From CAIYOL01 sp964494805 (lineage in GTDB: Bacteria; Planctomycetota; Phycisphaerae; Sedimentisphaerales; Anaerobacaceae): DNA of 64,000 nt. Below the pieces are notes generated by a model. That model saw nothing but the letters and a program-made list of their open reading frames with translations, was not told the origin of the DNA and made no database searches. Below, piece after piece: positions 35,117 through 43,525 of this stretch; within the stretch, counting starts at the first letter, position 1; each line of letters starts with the position of its first letter. The stretch lies in NCBI GenBank assembly GCA_964494805.1, contig CAZBST010000011.1:1-64000 (forward strand), read 5' to 3'. A program made the translations under genes and the position numbers.

Positions 35117-37201
35117 TCACTGAGATGTTGGCTCCGTCTTCTCACCTCTCAGTTTATCTATTTGCTGGCGAATATCTTTGTATGCAAAATCAAGCTGGGC
35201 AATTTTGCGATAAATCTCCAAAGCTTTCTCAGTATTACCCTGTTCATGGTAAGAACGGGCAAGATTATACCGCAATTCCTTGGCGATGTTATCATCTTTT
35301 ATCTCGTAGGTATCTATCGCCCGCGTAAAAACGTCGATTGCATCTGTAAACCAGCCCTTCATAAAAAAACAAAGGCCTATTTTATCCATTGCTGAAATCT
35401 TGTGTCTCGGGTCTCGCTGGGCCTCCTGGAACAAAGGTATCGCCTCGTCATATTTTTTATAACGGACCAACCGAACGCCATATTCGTACTTGGCCCGAAG
35501 GTCGGTTGGATAATTTTCTACACAGAGACGGTAATGTTCCAGTTCGGTGTCATTTAGCTGCGCCGACAATTCTGTTGCCTTTGACCTAATTTGCGCATCT
35601 CCGCCTTTGATCGCAAGAGCGGTTTCCGCCTCTTTTATCTTGCGTTTGAGTTGTCTTATCCTTAACTGGCCTGCTCGTTGCTTAAAGCTGAAATCACTCG
35701 TTTGTTTATATGTATCTTCCAGCAATTTTACTGCCTCGTTCTCAGCTTCGTCGTTTTGCAAATCTGATAAAGCCTCCGCCAGACTAAATATGTTCTTAGG
35801 CAGATTTGGGTCCTGTGCCATAGCTTTCCTGGCTTCTTCAACCGCCGAGATACGGTAATCCTTTGTCTTGATAATACTCTCTTGGGCTTGAAGTTTTTCC
35901 TGACTTTCGCGGTCCTTTATGGCTTTTCTGAAATCCCCCTCCTGGTCATATTTGCCACTGGCAACAGTCAGTTCCGCCGAGAGACGTTGATATTCATCCG
36001 CCAGGTCTTTGTCTTCAGGTTTAACTCTACATGCTCGTTGGCTTGCTACTACCGCCTTATCGAGTTCTCCGAGGGCTTCGTAAGAATCCTTTAACAGCAC
36101 GTATGTGTGTACAGATGGTTTTGGGGCAGCATTATTTGCCTGGAACACAAAATTAGCAATCCAGCCCGCTGTTTTCTTATACCCCCCTGCCACCGCTGCT
36201 TTCAGCATCGCCTCGGCATACGGCAAATGGTCGGGCCCCTTGGCGAAAAGATATTCGGCGTTAAGCATCTGCTCGAGGGCCGTTTTACCTCCCCGACGCT
36301 TTACTCTTTCCATCATCGAGGGCTTTCTGCCACCTTTTCCCTGCCGTCGAAGCGCCATCTCACAAAGCGGTATATGACCCTCGGCAAGTGCATCGGGAGC
36401 ACAACGTAAACCCTCGAGGTACATATCGATAGCATAGTCAAAATTATCCACTTCCGCTGACTTTTTAGCTACTTCGAAAAAGGCCCTGGCCTTAGCCAAT
36501 AACTTGTCATCGTTTCCTTCTGGTACGTCTTCTGACTGATTTGCCTTGCCTGTTTCATTGTGCTCCGGCGCCTTCACAACGTCTCCTTCGCCACTTTTGC
36601 CTTTGCTGATAGTCATCCTTGCTGAGAGCTTCTTTAATTCCTTTACCAAATCCTTGTCCCCGGGTTTAAGCTTGATGGCGTTTCGGCACGCCGCGACCGC
36701 CCTGTCTACTTGATCAATCGCTGCGTACGAATCTTTTAACAAAAGATATATTGATACGGATGGTTTTTTGGCATTATTATTTGCCAGAAACACCAAATCG
36801 GCAATCCATTTAGCCGTTTCCCTGTAACCGCCTGCTATCGCAGCTTTTAGTATCGCCTCAGCGTATGGCAAATGGCCAGGGTTCTTGGCAAGCAGGTATT
36901 CGGCTCCCAGCATTTGCTCAAGGGCTGTTTCACCTCTAAGTCGTTCCGCTACTTCTGCCGCAGATGGTTTTGCACCCCCCTTTTTCTCGCGATAAAGTGC
37001 CAATTCACGAAGCCTTATATGGCCGTCCTCCACTGCATCCGGCACCCAGCGAAGACCCTCGATATACATATCGATAGCGTAATCAAATTCGTTTCGCTCA
37101 GATGCTGCCCAGGCCCTTTCAAAAAAATCCTTGGCCTTTGCCAATACCTGACTAATATCTTTTTCCGGCATAAGTTTTAACCGATTACCTTTTCCTGACA
37201 C
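35117..37201 (-). CDS. TPR-repeat protein with internal duplication
   Basis: 694 residues from the GTG at 37201, or 684 from the ATG at 37171; neither has a well-placed ribosome binding site. No signal peptide. Residues about 20-200 and 234-415 are clear duplicates (FDYAIDMYIEGLRWVPDA and FDYAIDMYLEGLRCAPDA; KDSYAAIDQVDRAVAA and KDSYEALGELDKAVVA). The rest is a helical region with Lys/Glu-rich coiled coil (about 520-545) and C-terminal TPR units (about 570-680). It is a protein-protein interaction scaffold of unknown partner, in the cytoplasm. It lies upstream of rpsT on the same strand. Confidence 0.85.
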   Translation of the reverse strand: MSGKGNRLKLMPEKDISQVLAKAKDFFERAWAASERNEFDYAIDMYIEGLRWVPDAVEDGHIRLRELALYREKKGGAKPSAAEVAERLRGETALEQMLGAEYLLAKNPGHLPYAEAILKAAIAGGYRETAKWIADLVFLANNNAKKPSVSIYLLLKDSYAAIDQVDRAVAACRNAIKLKPGDKDLVKELKKLSARMTISKGKSGEGDVVKAPEHNETGKANQSEDVPEGNDDKLLAKARAFFEVAKKSAEVDNFDYAIDMYLEGLRCAPDALAEGHIPLCEMALRRQGKGGRKPSMMERVKRRGGKTALEQMLNAEYLFAKGPDHLPYAEAMLKAAVAGGYKKTAGWIANFVFQANNAAPKPSVHTYVLLKDSYEALGELDKAVVASQRACRVKPEDKDLADEYQRLSAELTVASGKYDQEGDFRKAIKDRESQEKLQAQESIIKTKDYRISAVEEARKAMAQDPNLPKNIFSLAEALSDLQNDEAENEAVKLLEDTYKQTSDFSFKQRAGQLRIRQLKRKIKEAETALAIKGGDAQIRSKATELSAQLNDTELEHYRLCVENYPTDLRAKYEYGVRLVRYKKYDEAIPLFQEAQRDPRHKISAMDKIGLCFFMKGWFTDAIDVFTRAIDTYEIKDDNIAKELRYNLARSYHEQGNTEKALEIYRKIAQLDFAYKDIRQQIDKLRGEKTEPTSQ

Positions 37202-37237
37202 GTTTTTAAAGCATTTATACTAACTTTCGGCTCAAAT

Positions 37238-37267
37238 TTGTCAACAAATAATAAATACTTGTATAAA
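37238..37267 (+). promoter_or_regulatory. Promoter of glyA
   Basis: TTGTCA (37238-37243), 18-bp spacer, TATAAA (37262-37267). The leader of about 100 nt contains an inverted repeat CCATTTT/AAAATGG (around 37297-37321). No glycine or SAM riboswitch is visible. Confidence 0.55.
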
Positions 37268-37373
37268 AACTAAGGTTATGCTATAAGAAACCCATTCCAT
37301 TTTGCAATATGCATAAAATGGGAACTTGGACTCCAAAACAACCTGAATAAAAATGCTCTTAAGGAGAAACTAA

Positions 37374-38684
37374 ATGTCAACAGCTCTTGAACGGTACGAC
37401 CCTCAGATTTATGAGCTTATCAGACAGGAAAAGGCACGCCAGAGCGCCTGTATCCGCCTTATCCCATCCGAAAACTATGTCTCCAGAGCCGTTATGGAAG
37501 CCAGCGGAAGCTGTCTTACAAATAAATACTCCGAAGGTTATCCCGGCAAACGATACTACGAAGGCCAGCAGGTAACCGACCTTATCGAAACTGTGGCCCG
37601 GGAACGTGCAAAAAAAATATTCAAAGCCGACCACGCAAACGTCCAGTCATACTCCGGCTCTGTGGCCAATCTCGCTGCTTATCTTGCCTTAATCAACCCG
37701 GGAGATACCATTATGGGGCTGTCTCTGCCGCACGGCGGACATCTCACACACGGCTGGAAGGTCTCCGTCTCAAGCAGGATTTTTAACTCCGTCAGATACA
37801 CCGTTGACGCCAATACCGGCCGGCTCGACTACAATCAGATTGAAGACCTCGCTAAAAAATACAAACCCAGAATTATCATCTCCGGAGCAACCGCTTATCC
37901 CAGAGAAATCGATTTTGAAATATTCGGCCAAATCGCAAAAAAAGTAGGTGCCTACCACGTCAGCGATATTGCGCACATCGCAGGCCTTGTCGTGGCGGGT
38001 ATACACAAAAGCCCGGTCCCTTATGCCGACATCGTGTCTACGACAACACATAAAACCTTGCGAGGCCCTCGTGGCGGAATGTTGCTCTGCAAAGCTGAAT
38101 ACGCTGATAAAGTCGACAAATCCGTTTTCCCAGGCCTCCAGGGCGGTCCTCATATGCACACCCTCACCGCCGTCGCCGTTGCGTTAGCCGAGGCTGATAC
38201 GCCCGAGTTTATCGCCTATGCAAAGCAGATTGTCAAAAATGCTAAGGCCCTTGCTGAAAAGCTCCTCGAATATGGCTTTAACCTCTCATCCGGCGGAACT
38301 GACAATCATTTAATCCTTATCGATTTGCGAAATAAAAAAGTCCTAGGCAAAAAGCTGGCAAAAGCCCTCGACAGGGCAAAAATTGCAACCAATTATAACA
38401 CTACTCCTTTAGACCCCGCCCATCCGGCTAACCCTACCGGCTTGCGTATCGGTACGCCGGCCATTACCACTCGCGGAATGAAGGAAGCGCAGGCTCAGCA
38501 AATCGCCGGCTTTATAAACAAAATCGTAGATAACATCGATAATGAATCCGTCATTGAAGAGGTTGGAAAAGAAGTTTTGCTTTTGTCCTCGCAATTTCCT
38601 GTGCCCGAGCACTTTATTATTCCGAATAGAGATAATCCGGGTATACTGCAGCCCATAGATACTATGACACCCTGGCTGTTCTAA
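37374..38684 (+). CDS. glyA: Serine hydroxymethyltransferase
   Basis: 436 residues. PLP enzyme that converts serine and tetrahydrofolate to glycine and 5,10-methylene-THF. Motifs: LIPSENYVSRAVMEASGS, TNKYSEGYPGKRYYEGQQ, the PLP lysine in STTTHKTLRGPRGG (about 222-235), PGLQGGPHMHT, and ITTRGMKEAQAQQIA. AAGGAG precedes the ATG by 7 nt. A Nudix gene follows 16 bp later and is probably co-transcribed. Confidence 0.96.
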   Translation: MSTALERYDPQIYELIRQEKARQSACIRLIPSENYVSRAVMEASGSCLTNKYSEGYPGKRYYEGQQVTDLIETVARERAKKIFKADHANVQSYSGSVANLAAYLALINPGDTIMGLSLPHGGHLTHGWKVSVSSRIFNSVRYTVDANTGRLDYNQIEDLAKKYKPRIIISGATAYPREIDFEIFGQIAKKVGAYHVSDIAHIAGLVVAGIHKSPVPYADIVSTTTHKTLRGPRGGMLLCKAEYADKVDKSVFPGLQGGPHMHTLTAVAVALAEADTPEFIAYAKQIVKNAKALAEKLLEYGFNLSSGGTDNHLILIDLRNKKVLGKKLAKALDRAKIATNYNTTPLDPAHPANPTGLRIGTPAITTRGMKEAQAQQIAGFINKIVDNIDNESVIEEVGKEVLLLSSQFPVPEHFIIPNRDNPGILQPIDTMTPWLF

Positions 38685-38700
38685 GTTAAGGAGTAACAGC

Positions 38701-39327
38701 GTGGCTTCAGAAGAGCAGGTTCTTGTCATCGAGCGAAAGGTTCTTGAGCAGGTTGGTTCATTCAATGGACTCGCATTTGATATTGACCGCTACCTCAGTA
38801 AAATCTTCGCCGCTGGCGTCCCCCGCTTTATACCTCGCTCAAAGGCGGAAAAGGACCCTTCTTATAAGCAGTTGATTCCCTATGTGATTATGACCTGCGA
38901 CGGCAAATACCTCACCTACGTCCGAGGTAAACGTGCGGGCGAGGCCCGGCTTATCGCTAAGCGTTCTATTGGCATAGGTGGCCATATAAACCCCGGCGAT
39001 GATATGCCTTTATTCAGCGATAACTTTTACGAAGCTTATCTTACTGCTGTTGAACGTGAAGTCGCCGAGGAAGTATCCGTAGATACCGCCCACACCGACC
39101 GGATTGTCGCCCTGCTCAACGATGATTCTACCGAGGTCGGCAGCGTCCACCTCGGCGTCGTTCACTATTGGCTACTCGACGCCCCGAAAGTCAACAGGCG
39201 TGAGCAAATGATTACCCAGATGTCCTTTATGACGCCTGCCGAGTTATACCAAGTCAGCGATTCTATGGAAACTTGGTCGCAGTTATGCTTAGAAGGCCTT
39301 GGTGAAATGGCTAAAAGCTCTCTGTGA
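38701..39327 (+). CDS. Nudix-fold hydrolase-like protein
   Basis: 208 residues. It has a degenerate Nudix box: GIGGHINPGDD (about 97-107), then an insertion of about 16 residues, then AVEREVAEEVSV (about 121-132) carrying the REVAEEV helix. The N-terminal 60 residues are family specific. Proteins of this form are often called predicted phosphoesterases of the NUDIX superfamily. Substrate unknown. GTG start, preceded by AAGGAG 8 nt upstream. Confidence 0.8.
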   Translation: MASEEQVLVIERKVLEQVGSFNGLAFDIDRYLSKIFAAGVPRFIPRSKAEKDPSYKQLIPYVIMTCDGKYLTYVRGKRAGEARLIAKRSIGIGGHINPGDDMPLFSDNFYEAYLTAVEREVAEEVSVDTAHTDRIVALLNDDSTEVGSVHLGVVHYWLLDAPKVNRREQMITQMSFMTPAELYQVSDSMETWSQLCLEGLGEMAKSSL

Positions 39328-39360
39328 AAACCGTCATTGCGAGCGAATTAGCCATTTAAC

Positions 39361-39392
39361 TAATTAACCAATTCCCTAATTAACCAATTCCC
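39361..39392. repeat. Tandem repeat, 2 x 16 bp
   Basis: TAATTAACCAATTCCC occurs twice in a row (39361-39376, 39377-39392), with a shorter relative just before. Similar TAACCAATTACCAATTACC sequence occurs in the rrn leader around 3379-3400. Confidence 0.7.
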
Positions 39393-39443
39393 TTTAGCTC
39401 ATTCCACCAGTGACTATCGACCAACAGTCAGCGACTATTCCCC

Positions 39444-42400
39444 TCACGGCCACATATCCTCTTCAAGCCATTTATTCGCCACCACAGCAAAGTCCTTGAA
39501 GTTGACCACTCTTTGGCCCGGCGGCTCGCCCTCGTATAGCTCAGCGAATGACGGCACCGGAATATGCAGTTGGCCATCGAGAGGGGTCATATCAGCAATG
39601 TATGCTACCTCATTGGGTTCCAAAGCATGGTTATAGATTCGGACTTCGTCCAAGTCGCCGTTAAAGGTCTGGTTGTCAGCGTCCCCGTTTCTGCCAGTGG
39701 TGTTGCCTATCGCCATACTCGCAACGCTATTGGGGCCAAATGTAAATGTCCCGGATGCCACTTCTCCGCCATTGATATAGAGCGTAGCAACGTTCACGTC
39801 AACCGTGGCCGCAAGGTGCGTCCATTTACCGAGATAATTATCCATTGTGATGCCTCCGGAAGTAACATCGTTACTTCCGCGCAAGGCAAGCATACTAGTG
39901 GTGTAGGCAGGCCAGGCGGTGACTTCAAGTCCGAACATCAAGCCATTAACATCCCAGACGAGGTCTCTTTTACAAACCAGGCCCTGAGGCACGCCTGTCG
40001 GGCCGGCCCACCTGGCCCAGACGGCCAGAGTTAGGTCGCCTGTATTGGTGTCAGGCTCCCAGTTGCCAACGGGATTCCAGGTATTAATATCAACCCTGCT
40101 GCCCTCGATGAAGGGCACATGGATGGCAGCGCTGCCTATCCAGCCGGGTGTTATCCAGCTCACATCACCGACTAAAGTCCCGTTGTTGTCACCGGCAACA
40201 TCTTCAGTGTTAACGTCGACCCCCTCGTCCAGCGGGTAGTACGCAACTAAGTTGGCCTCGCCAGGATTCTGTGTAGCAACGACTTCATCTTCAACCAGCC
40301 AGTCGTCCACCAGTATCGAAAGCTCTCGATTGTCTACTTTGCAATCCCCGGAAGCAGGGTAACCGACCGGAGCAAAGTCTACTAAGACAAAATTGGGGTC
40401 ACGCTCCGAAAGGACACATTTGCTCGCCCACAATTGAATATCCTCAATGTATATGGTACCATCAGTTGCAGCCGGGATCCCGTCACCGATGCCGATAATA
40501 ATTTTCGAAACATTGGCCAGATTTACGTCATTGTCGTCAACGAAGTCCTGCAGGTCAATAACCCACTCATGCCATTCTGGCTCCTTTATGTCGTTCATAT
40601 CGCCATCGTAATCCACTCTTCCAGTATGTGGGGAAACGTCTCCATCGACCAGTTTCACATACATCGGGTGGCTGGCGTCATTACCTGCCTGGCCGTAGAA
40701 CCACAGCACCAATGCTTTAGCGCCCAGCTCAAGCCAGTTCATGTCGAATCCCAAGCCATTCGGCCGCGCAGTATTAACATCCGCTCTGACCTCAGAATAG
40801 TATGGCTCATACGAAGCATTCCCAAACACATACCTCATCGACCAGTTATCCGGTCCCGATCCGTGATTCGGATCCGACGCAGGATAAACTTCCGCGGAGG
40901 TTAGGGGAGGATCCTGAGTCCAATAGTCCTTCCATACTTTCCTCAGATCCGCAGTGGTCATGGGCGGCCTATATTCATCAAAATTTTCCAAAACATGATA
41001 TGGAACTGTCGTAAAGCTCCACATATCGCCTGCCCATAGGTAGGGAGCGCAGGCATCGTTGACCTCATCGACAGCCCAGTAGTAAGTCTCGCCTACGCTG
41101 AGCGGACCGATAGGACCGTAGCACGGGTCAGTAGTGACAACACCATTAATTTGACAGCCGCCTCTCTCTTCTACTTTCTGCTCGTCGGCGTCTAAGTATA
41201 CCTTGTGCCCATTCACACTGGCTGCGTATAATCCAGGAATCCAGCTAAGAGTAAGTATCTTCTCCACGTCTATGGCGCCATTAGACGGATTCGGCCCCGA
41301 GGCAATTGGAGAACGCATTACCTCTCGTATCTCGGTCTGCGACAGCACACTGTCGTAAATTCGAACATCGTCTATTCCACCGTCCCAAAATCGTGCTAGA
41401 TAACCGGGCCTAAGTACGCCTAATCCTATCCTCAAGGGCAGATCGAACCCTGAGCGAGGGTCGGTACTCGAGGTTACCGGCTCCCCGTCAATATATATAT
41501 ACCTGTTGGTTGATGACCTTTGCACCGCTATGTGATGCCACTGATTGTCATTGTATCCGGCGGGGGTATAAATGCTCTCATTATACGTGCCAGTTTGTTG
41601 TACAGGAGAGCGGTGGATATAGCGAATCCTGCCGGGCGGGCTATCGTCTCCGCGGAGCTCCAGCAGAATGCCGTGGCCGTCGTTGATGCCAACGGCCGCG
41701 AATATGTCTCTGTTGGCTTCGAGGCCTTCGCCTTCAGACCTAAACCATAGCGTTACCGTGTATACATCAGGAAGTTCGATGTTGCCGCCATCGATGTAGT
41801 TGGCGTCTGTGTAGTCGCCATCACCGTCAAAATCCAGATAGCCGCTTCCGCCGTGTGGACTGCCGCTGGTTCTCCACACCGGGTTGCCGTAGATGGTGGC
41901 GTGATAATTATTGCCGCTCGAATCTTGTGCAATACTGCCGGAACCATCATCTAACTTCCACCAGGCAATGGGCTGACCGACGATAAATGTATTAAAGCTC
42001 CAGACCTCACTTTTCCAGTAAGAGTTAGGCGGTGGAGTAGTATTGACCTCATCGACGCGCCAGTAGTATGTTTTGCCTACTTCGATGGTAGGGTCAAAGG
42101 TGTTGGCATCCTGGTTTTCGCTGACGAGCACGCCCCTTGGATCCGTTCTGTTGGCATCGTTAACATCGTTAAAATTGGTGCCCAAATATACGTCCCGCTT
42201 TTCAGAAAGTCCGCCCTTTCTCCATTTAAGTATCGTATCTACAGGCACGCCCTCTGCACCATCAACCGGCTGCGGACGGTGTGCATAATTTGTCTCGACG
42301 AAAGTGCCTTTCGGCTCCACCATCAAGGCGTTGACAAAAGCAAAAGGCTGACCGTCCGGACTGTCTGGGTTCCTGGTGTTTGTCAGCATAATTCTACCCA

Positions 42401-42923
42401 GATAGTCTGTCTTGGCTGTTGCGACATAATTGGTGCTTCCATCCCCGGCGGGCCAATTGTCCGCACCGCCGTTGAAGTCGGTCGTAAAAATATAGTTTAC
42501 GTCGTTAATATCATCCCAGGTAGCTGTCCAGTCCGCCAGCCGGTTCGGTTCGCTTTGGTGATCGTATACCCACATGGTTATGTCGCATTCTCGATTGACC
42601 CCCAGGCCCCATAATGTGATTGTAACTCCGCTCGGCGATATCCCAAAAATAAAATCTCGATAAATATCATCGAAATCTCTGCCGTTGGGGTCGATGCGCA
42701 GGCGCGAGTCAATACTGCCTCCAAGGTCAATTACAACACCATTCACTTCACCGCCGCTGTCTGGTATGATAAATTTAGTAAAGCCGGGATGGGTGTTTGC
42801 ATCATCATTGTTATCAGTGTTGTTAAGGTCCAGCTTGATCATGCAGGGGTCGTCACCGTAACTAATGGACGCCAAGCTTAGCACCAAAACAACAGAAGTT
42901 AAAAATAGAAATTTCTTATACAT
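39444..42923 (-). CDS. Secreted multi-domain LamG protein A
   Basis: 1159 residues, start fixed by AGGAGG 6-7 nt upstream. Order: signal peptide (1-23); a beta-rich domain shared with proteins B and C (about 28-205); a planctomycete FN3-like linker (213-313); LamG 1 (318-538, WWKLDDGSGSIAQDSSGN); a second FN3-like linker (541-640); a carbohydrate-binding-like jelly roll (644-835); a dockerin-like half CKVDNRELSILVDDWL (861-876); LamG 2 (about 885-1112); a second half VNFKDFAVVANKWL (1140-1153). Unlike B and C it has LamG 1 and lacks their N-terminal FN3. Probably an extracellular glycan-binding protein; no catalytic domain is seen. Confidence 0.88.
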   Translation of the reverse strand: MYKKFLFLTSVVLVLSLASISYGDDPCMIKLDLNNTDNNDDANTHPGFTKFIIPDSGGEVNGVVIDLGGSIDSRLRIDPNGRDFDDIYRDFIFGISPSGVTITLWGLGVNRECDITMWVYDHQSEPNRLADWTATWDDINDVNYIFTTDFNGGADNWPAGDGSTNYVATAKTDYLGRIMLTNTRNPDSPDGQPFAFVNALMVEPKGTFVETNYAHRPQPVDGAEGVPVDTILKWRKGGLSEKRDVYLGTNFNDVNDANRTDPRGVLVSENQDANTFDPTIEVGKTYYWRVDEVNTTPPPNSYWKSEVWSFNTFIVGQPIAWWKLDDGSGSIAQDSSGNNYHATIYGNPVWRTSGSPHGGSGYLDFDGDGDYTDANYIDGGNIELPDVYTVTLWFRSEGEGLEANRDIFAAVGINDGHGILLELRGDDSPPGRIRYIHRSPVQQTGTYNESIYTPAGYNDNQWHHIAVQRSSTNRYIYIDGEPVTSSTDPRSGFDLPLRIGLGVLRPGYLARFWDGGIDDVRIYDSVLSQTEIREVMRSPIASGPNPSNGAIDVEKILTLSWIPGLYAASVNGHKVYLDADEQKVEERGGCQINGVVTTDPCYGPIGPLSVGETYYWAVDEVNDACAPYLWAGDMWSFTTVPYHVLENFDEYRPPMTTADLRKVWKDYWTQDPPLTSAEVYPASDPNHGSGPDNWSMRYVFGNASYEPYYSEVRADVNTARPNGLGFDMNWLELGAKALVLWFYGQAGNDASHPMYVKLVDGDVSPHTGRVDYDGDMNDIKEPEWHEWVIDLQDFVDDNDVNLANVSKIIIGIGDGIPAATDGTIYIEDIQLWASKCVLSERDPNFVLVDFAPVGYPASGDCKVDNRELSILVDDWLVEDEVVATQNPGEANLVAYYPLDEGVDVNTEDVAGDNNGTLVGDVSWITPGWIGSAAIHVPFIEGSRVDINTWNPVGNWEPDTNTGDLTLAVWARWAGPTGVPQGLVCKRDLVWDVNGLMFGLEVTAWPAYTTSMLALRGSNDVTSGGITMDNYLGKWTHLAATVDVNVATLYINGGEVASGTFTFGPNSVASMAIGNTTGRNGDADNQTFNGDLDEVRIYNHALEPNEVAYIADMTPLDGQLHIPVPSFAELYEGEPPGQRVVNFKDFAVVANKWLEEDMWP

Positions 42924-43134
42924 GATATTCCTCCTAAAAAATAAACCGTTGTTATTGTTATTAATGATTATTTGCTTCTTGGCTACATGCCAACCAAAAT
43001 AAACACCTTTCTCCTCTTACTTTTACCCCCAGCACTTTCCTTATGTTCGATAAGAAGGTCAACTCTGTTAGAAACACAGTATGCAAATCCATCCTCCTAA
43101 CAGCATTAACTCGCTTGTAGCACACTCCTTACTT

Positions 43135-43163
43135 ATTATAATAATCTATGTCGGCTTTAACAA
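43135..43163 (-). promoter_or_regulatory. Promoter of LamG gene A
   Basis: On the minus strand: TTGTTA (43163-43158), 17-bp spacer, TATAAT (43140-43135). The nearest box of the direct-repeat operator ends 6 bp before the -35 hexamer, as expected of an AraC-type activator that touches polymerase. The leader is about 200 nt. Confidence 0.7.
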
Positions 43164-43169
43164 GCCATT

Positions 43170-43201
43170 ATTTTGCGCATAATATGTCGTCATTTTGCGC
43201 A
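43170..43201. promoter_or_regulatory. Operator A: two direct repeats ATTTTGCGCA, 22 bp apart
   Basis: ATTTTGCGCA at 43170-43179 and again at 43192-43201, both identical. The same pair in the same spacing occurs upstream of LamG B and C. A 22-bp centre distance (two helical turns) between direct half-sites is typical of AraC-family proteins, including XylR. Confidence 0.75.
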
Positions 43202-43242
43202 CATCCCTTATAGGCTCACAATATACGTAAGTATAGTAAGTT

Positions 43243-43424
43243 ATGTCAAAAATTCCCAAAGTCATATTGCTCGTCGAAAGGTCAAGAAGCTTCGGCAGAG
43301 GGTTGCTATACGGCATCGTCCAGTATTCCAATCTTCAACCTCAATCTTCCAGCCATTATATGTGGCTTGGATAAACCAAAACGCAAAGCCTATCGCCTGT
43401 CCACCGATGAAGCCAGCACTGGCC
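43243..43424 (+). pseudogene. Decayed XylR-like regulator remnant A
   Basis: Starts MSKIPKVILLVERSRSFGRG, almost the same as the intact regulator at 50679, reads 43 codons to a TAA stop, and after an internal deletion of about 150 bp continues out of frame as ICGLDKPKRKAYRLSTDEA, which matches residues about 85-105 of the intact protein. The homology ends near 43424. The deletion junction is shared with remnant B. Confidence 0.85.
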
Positions 43425-43445
43425 GTGAGTCCATTACCCGCTATA

Positions 43446-43486
43446 CAAAAACAGCCGGGGCCTATACCGATTAGTATAGGCCCCGG
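43446..43486 (-). terminator. Intrinsic terminator of LamG gene B
   Basis: A 13-bp perfect stem (43455-43467 with 43474-43486, loop 6 nt) followed on the minus strand by CTGTTTTT (43454-43446). It lies 40 bp after the LamG B stop codon. An almost identical copy follows LamG C. Confidence 0.85.
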
Positions 43487-43525
43487 ATTGGTGCGAGTCT
43501 TTATGGTCATTCCCGCATCAAATCG

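Noticed and set aside
39361..39392. Tandem 16-bp repeats as a CRISPR array
   Set aside because: Only two direct copies without spacers and no cas genes in the window.
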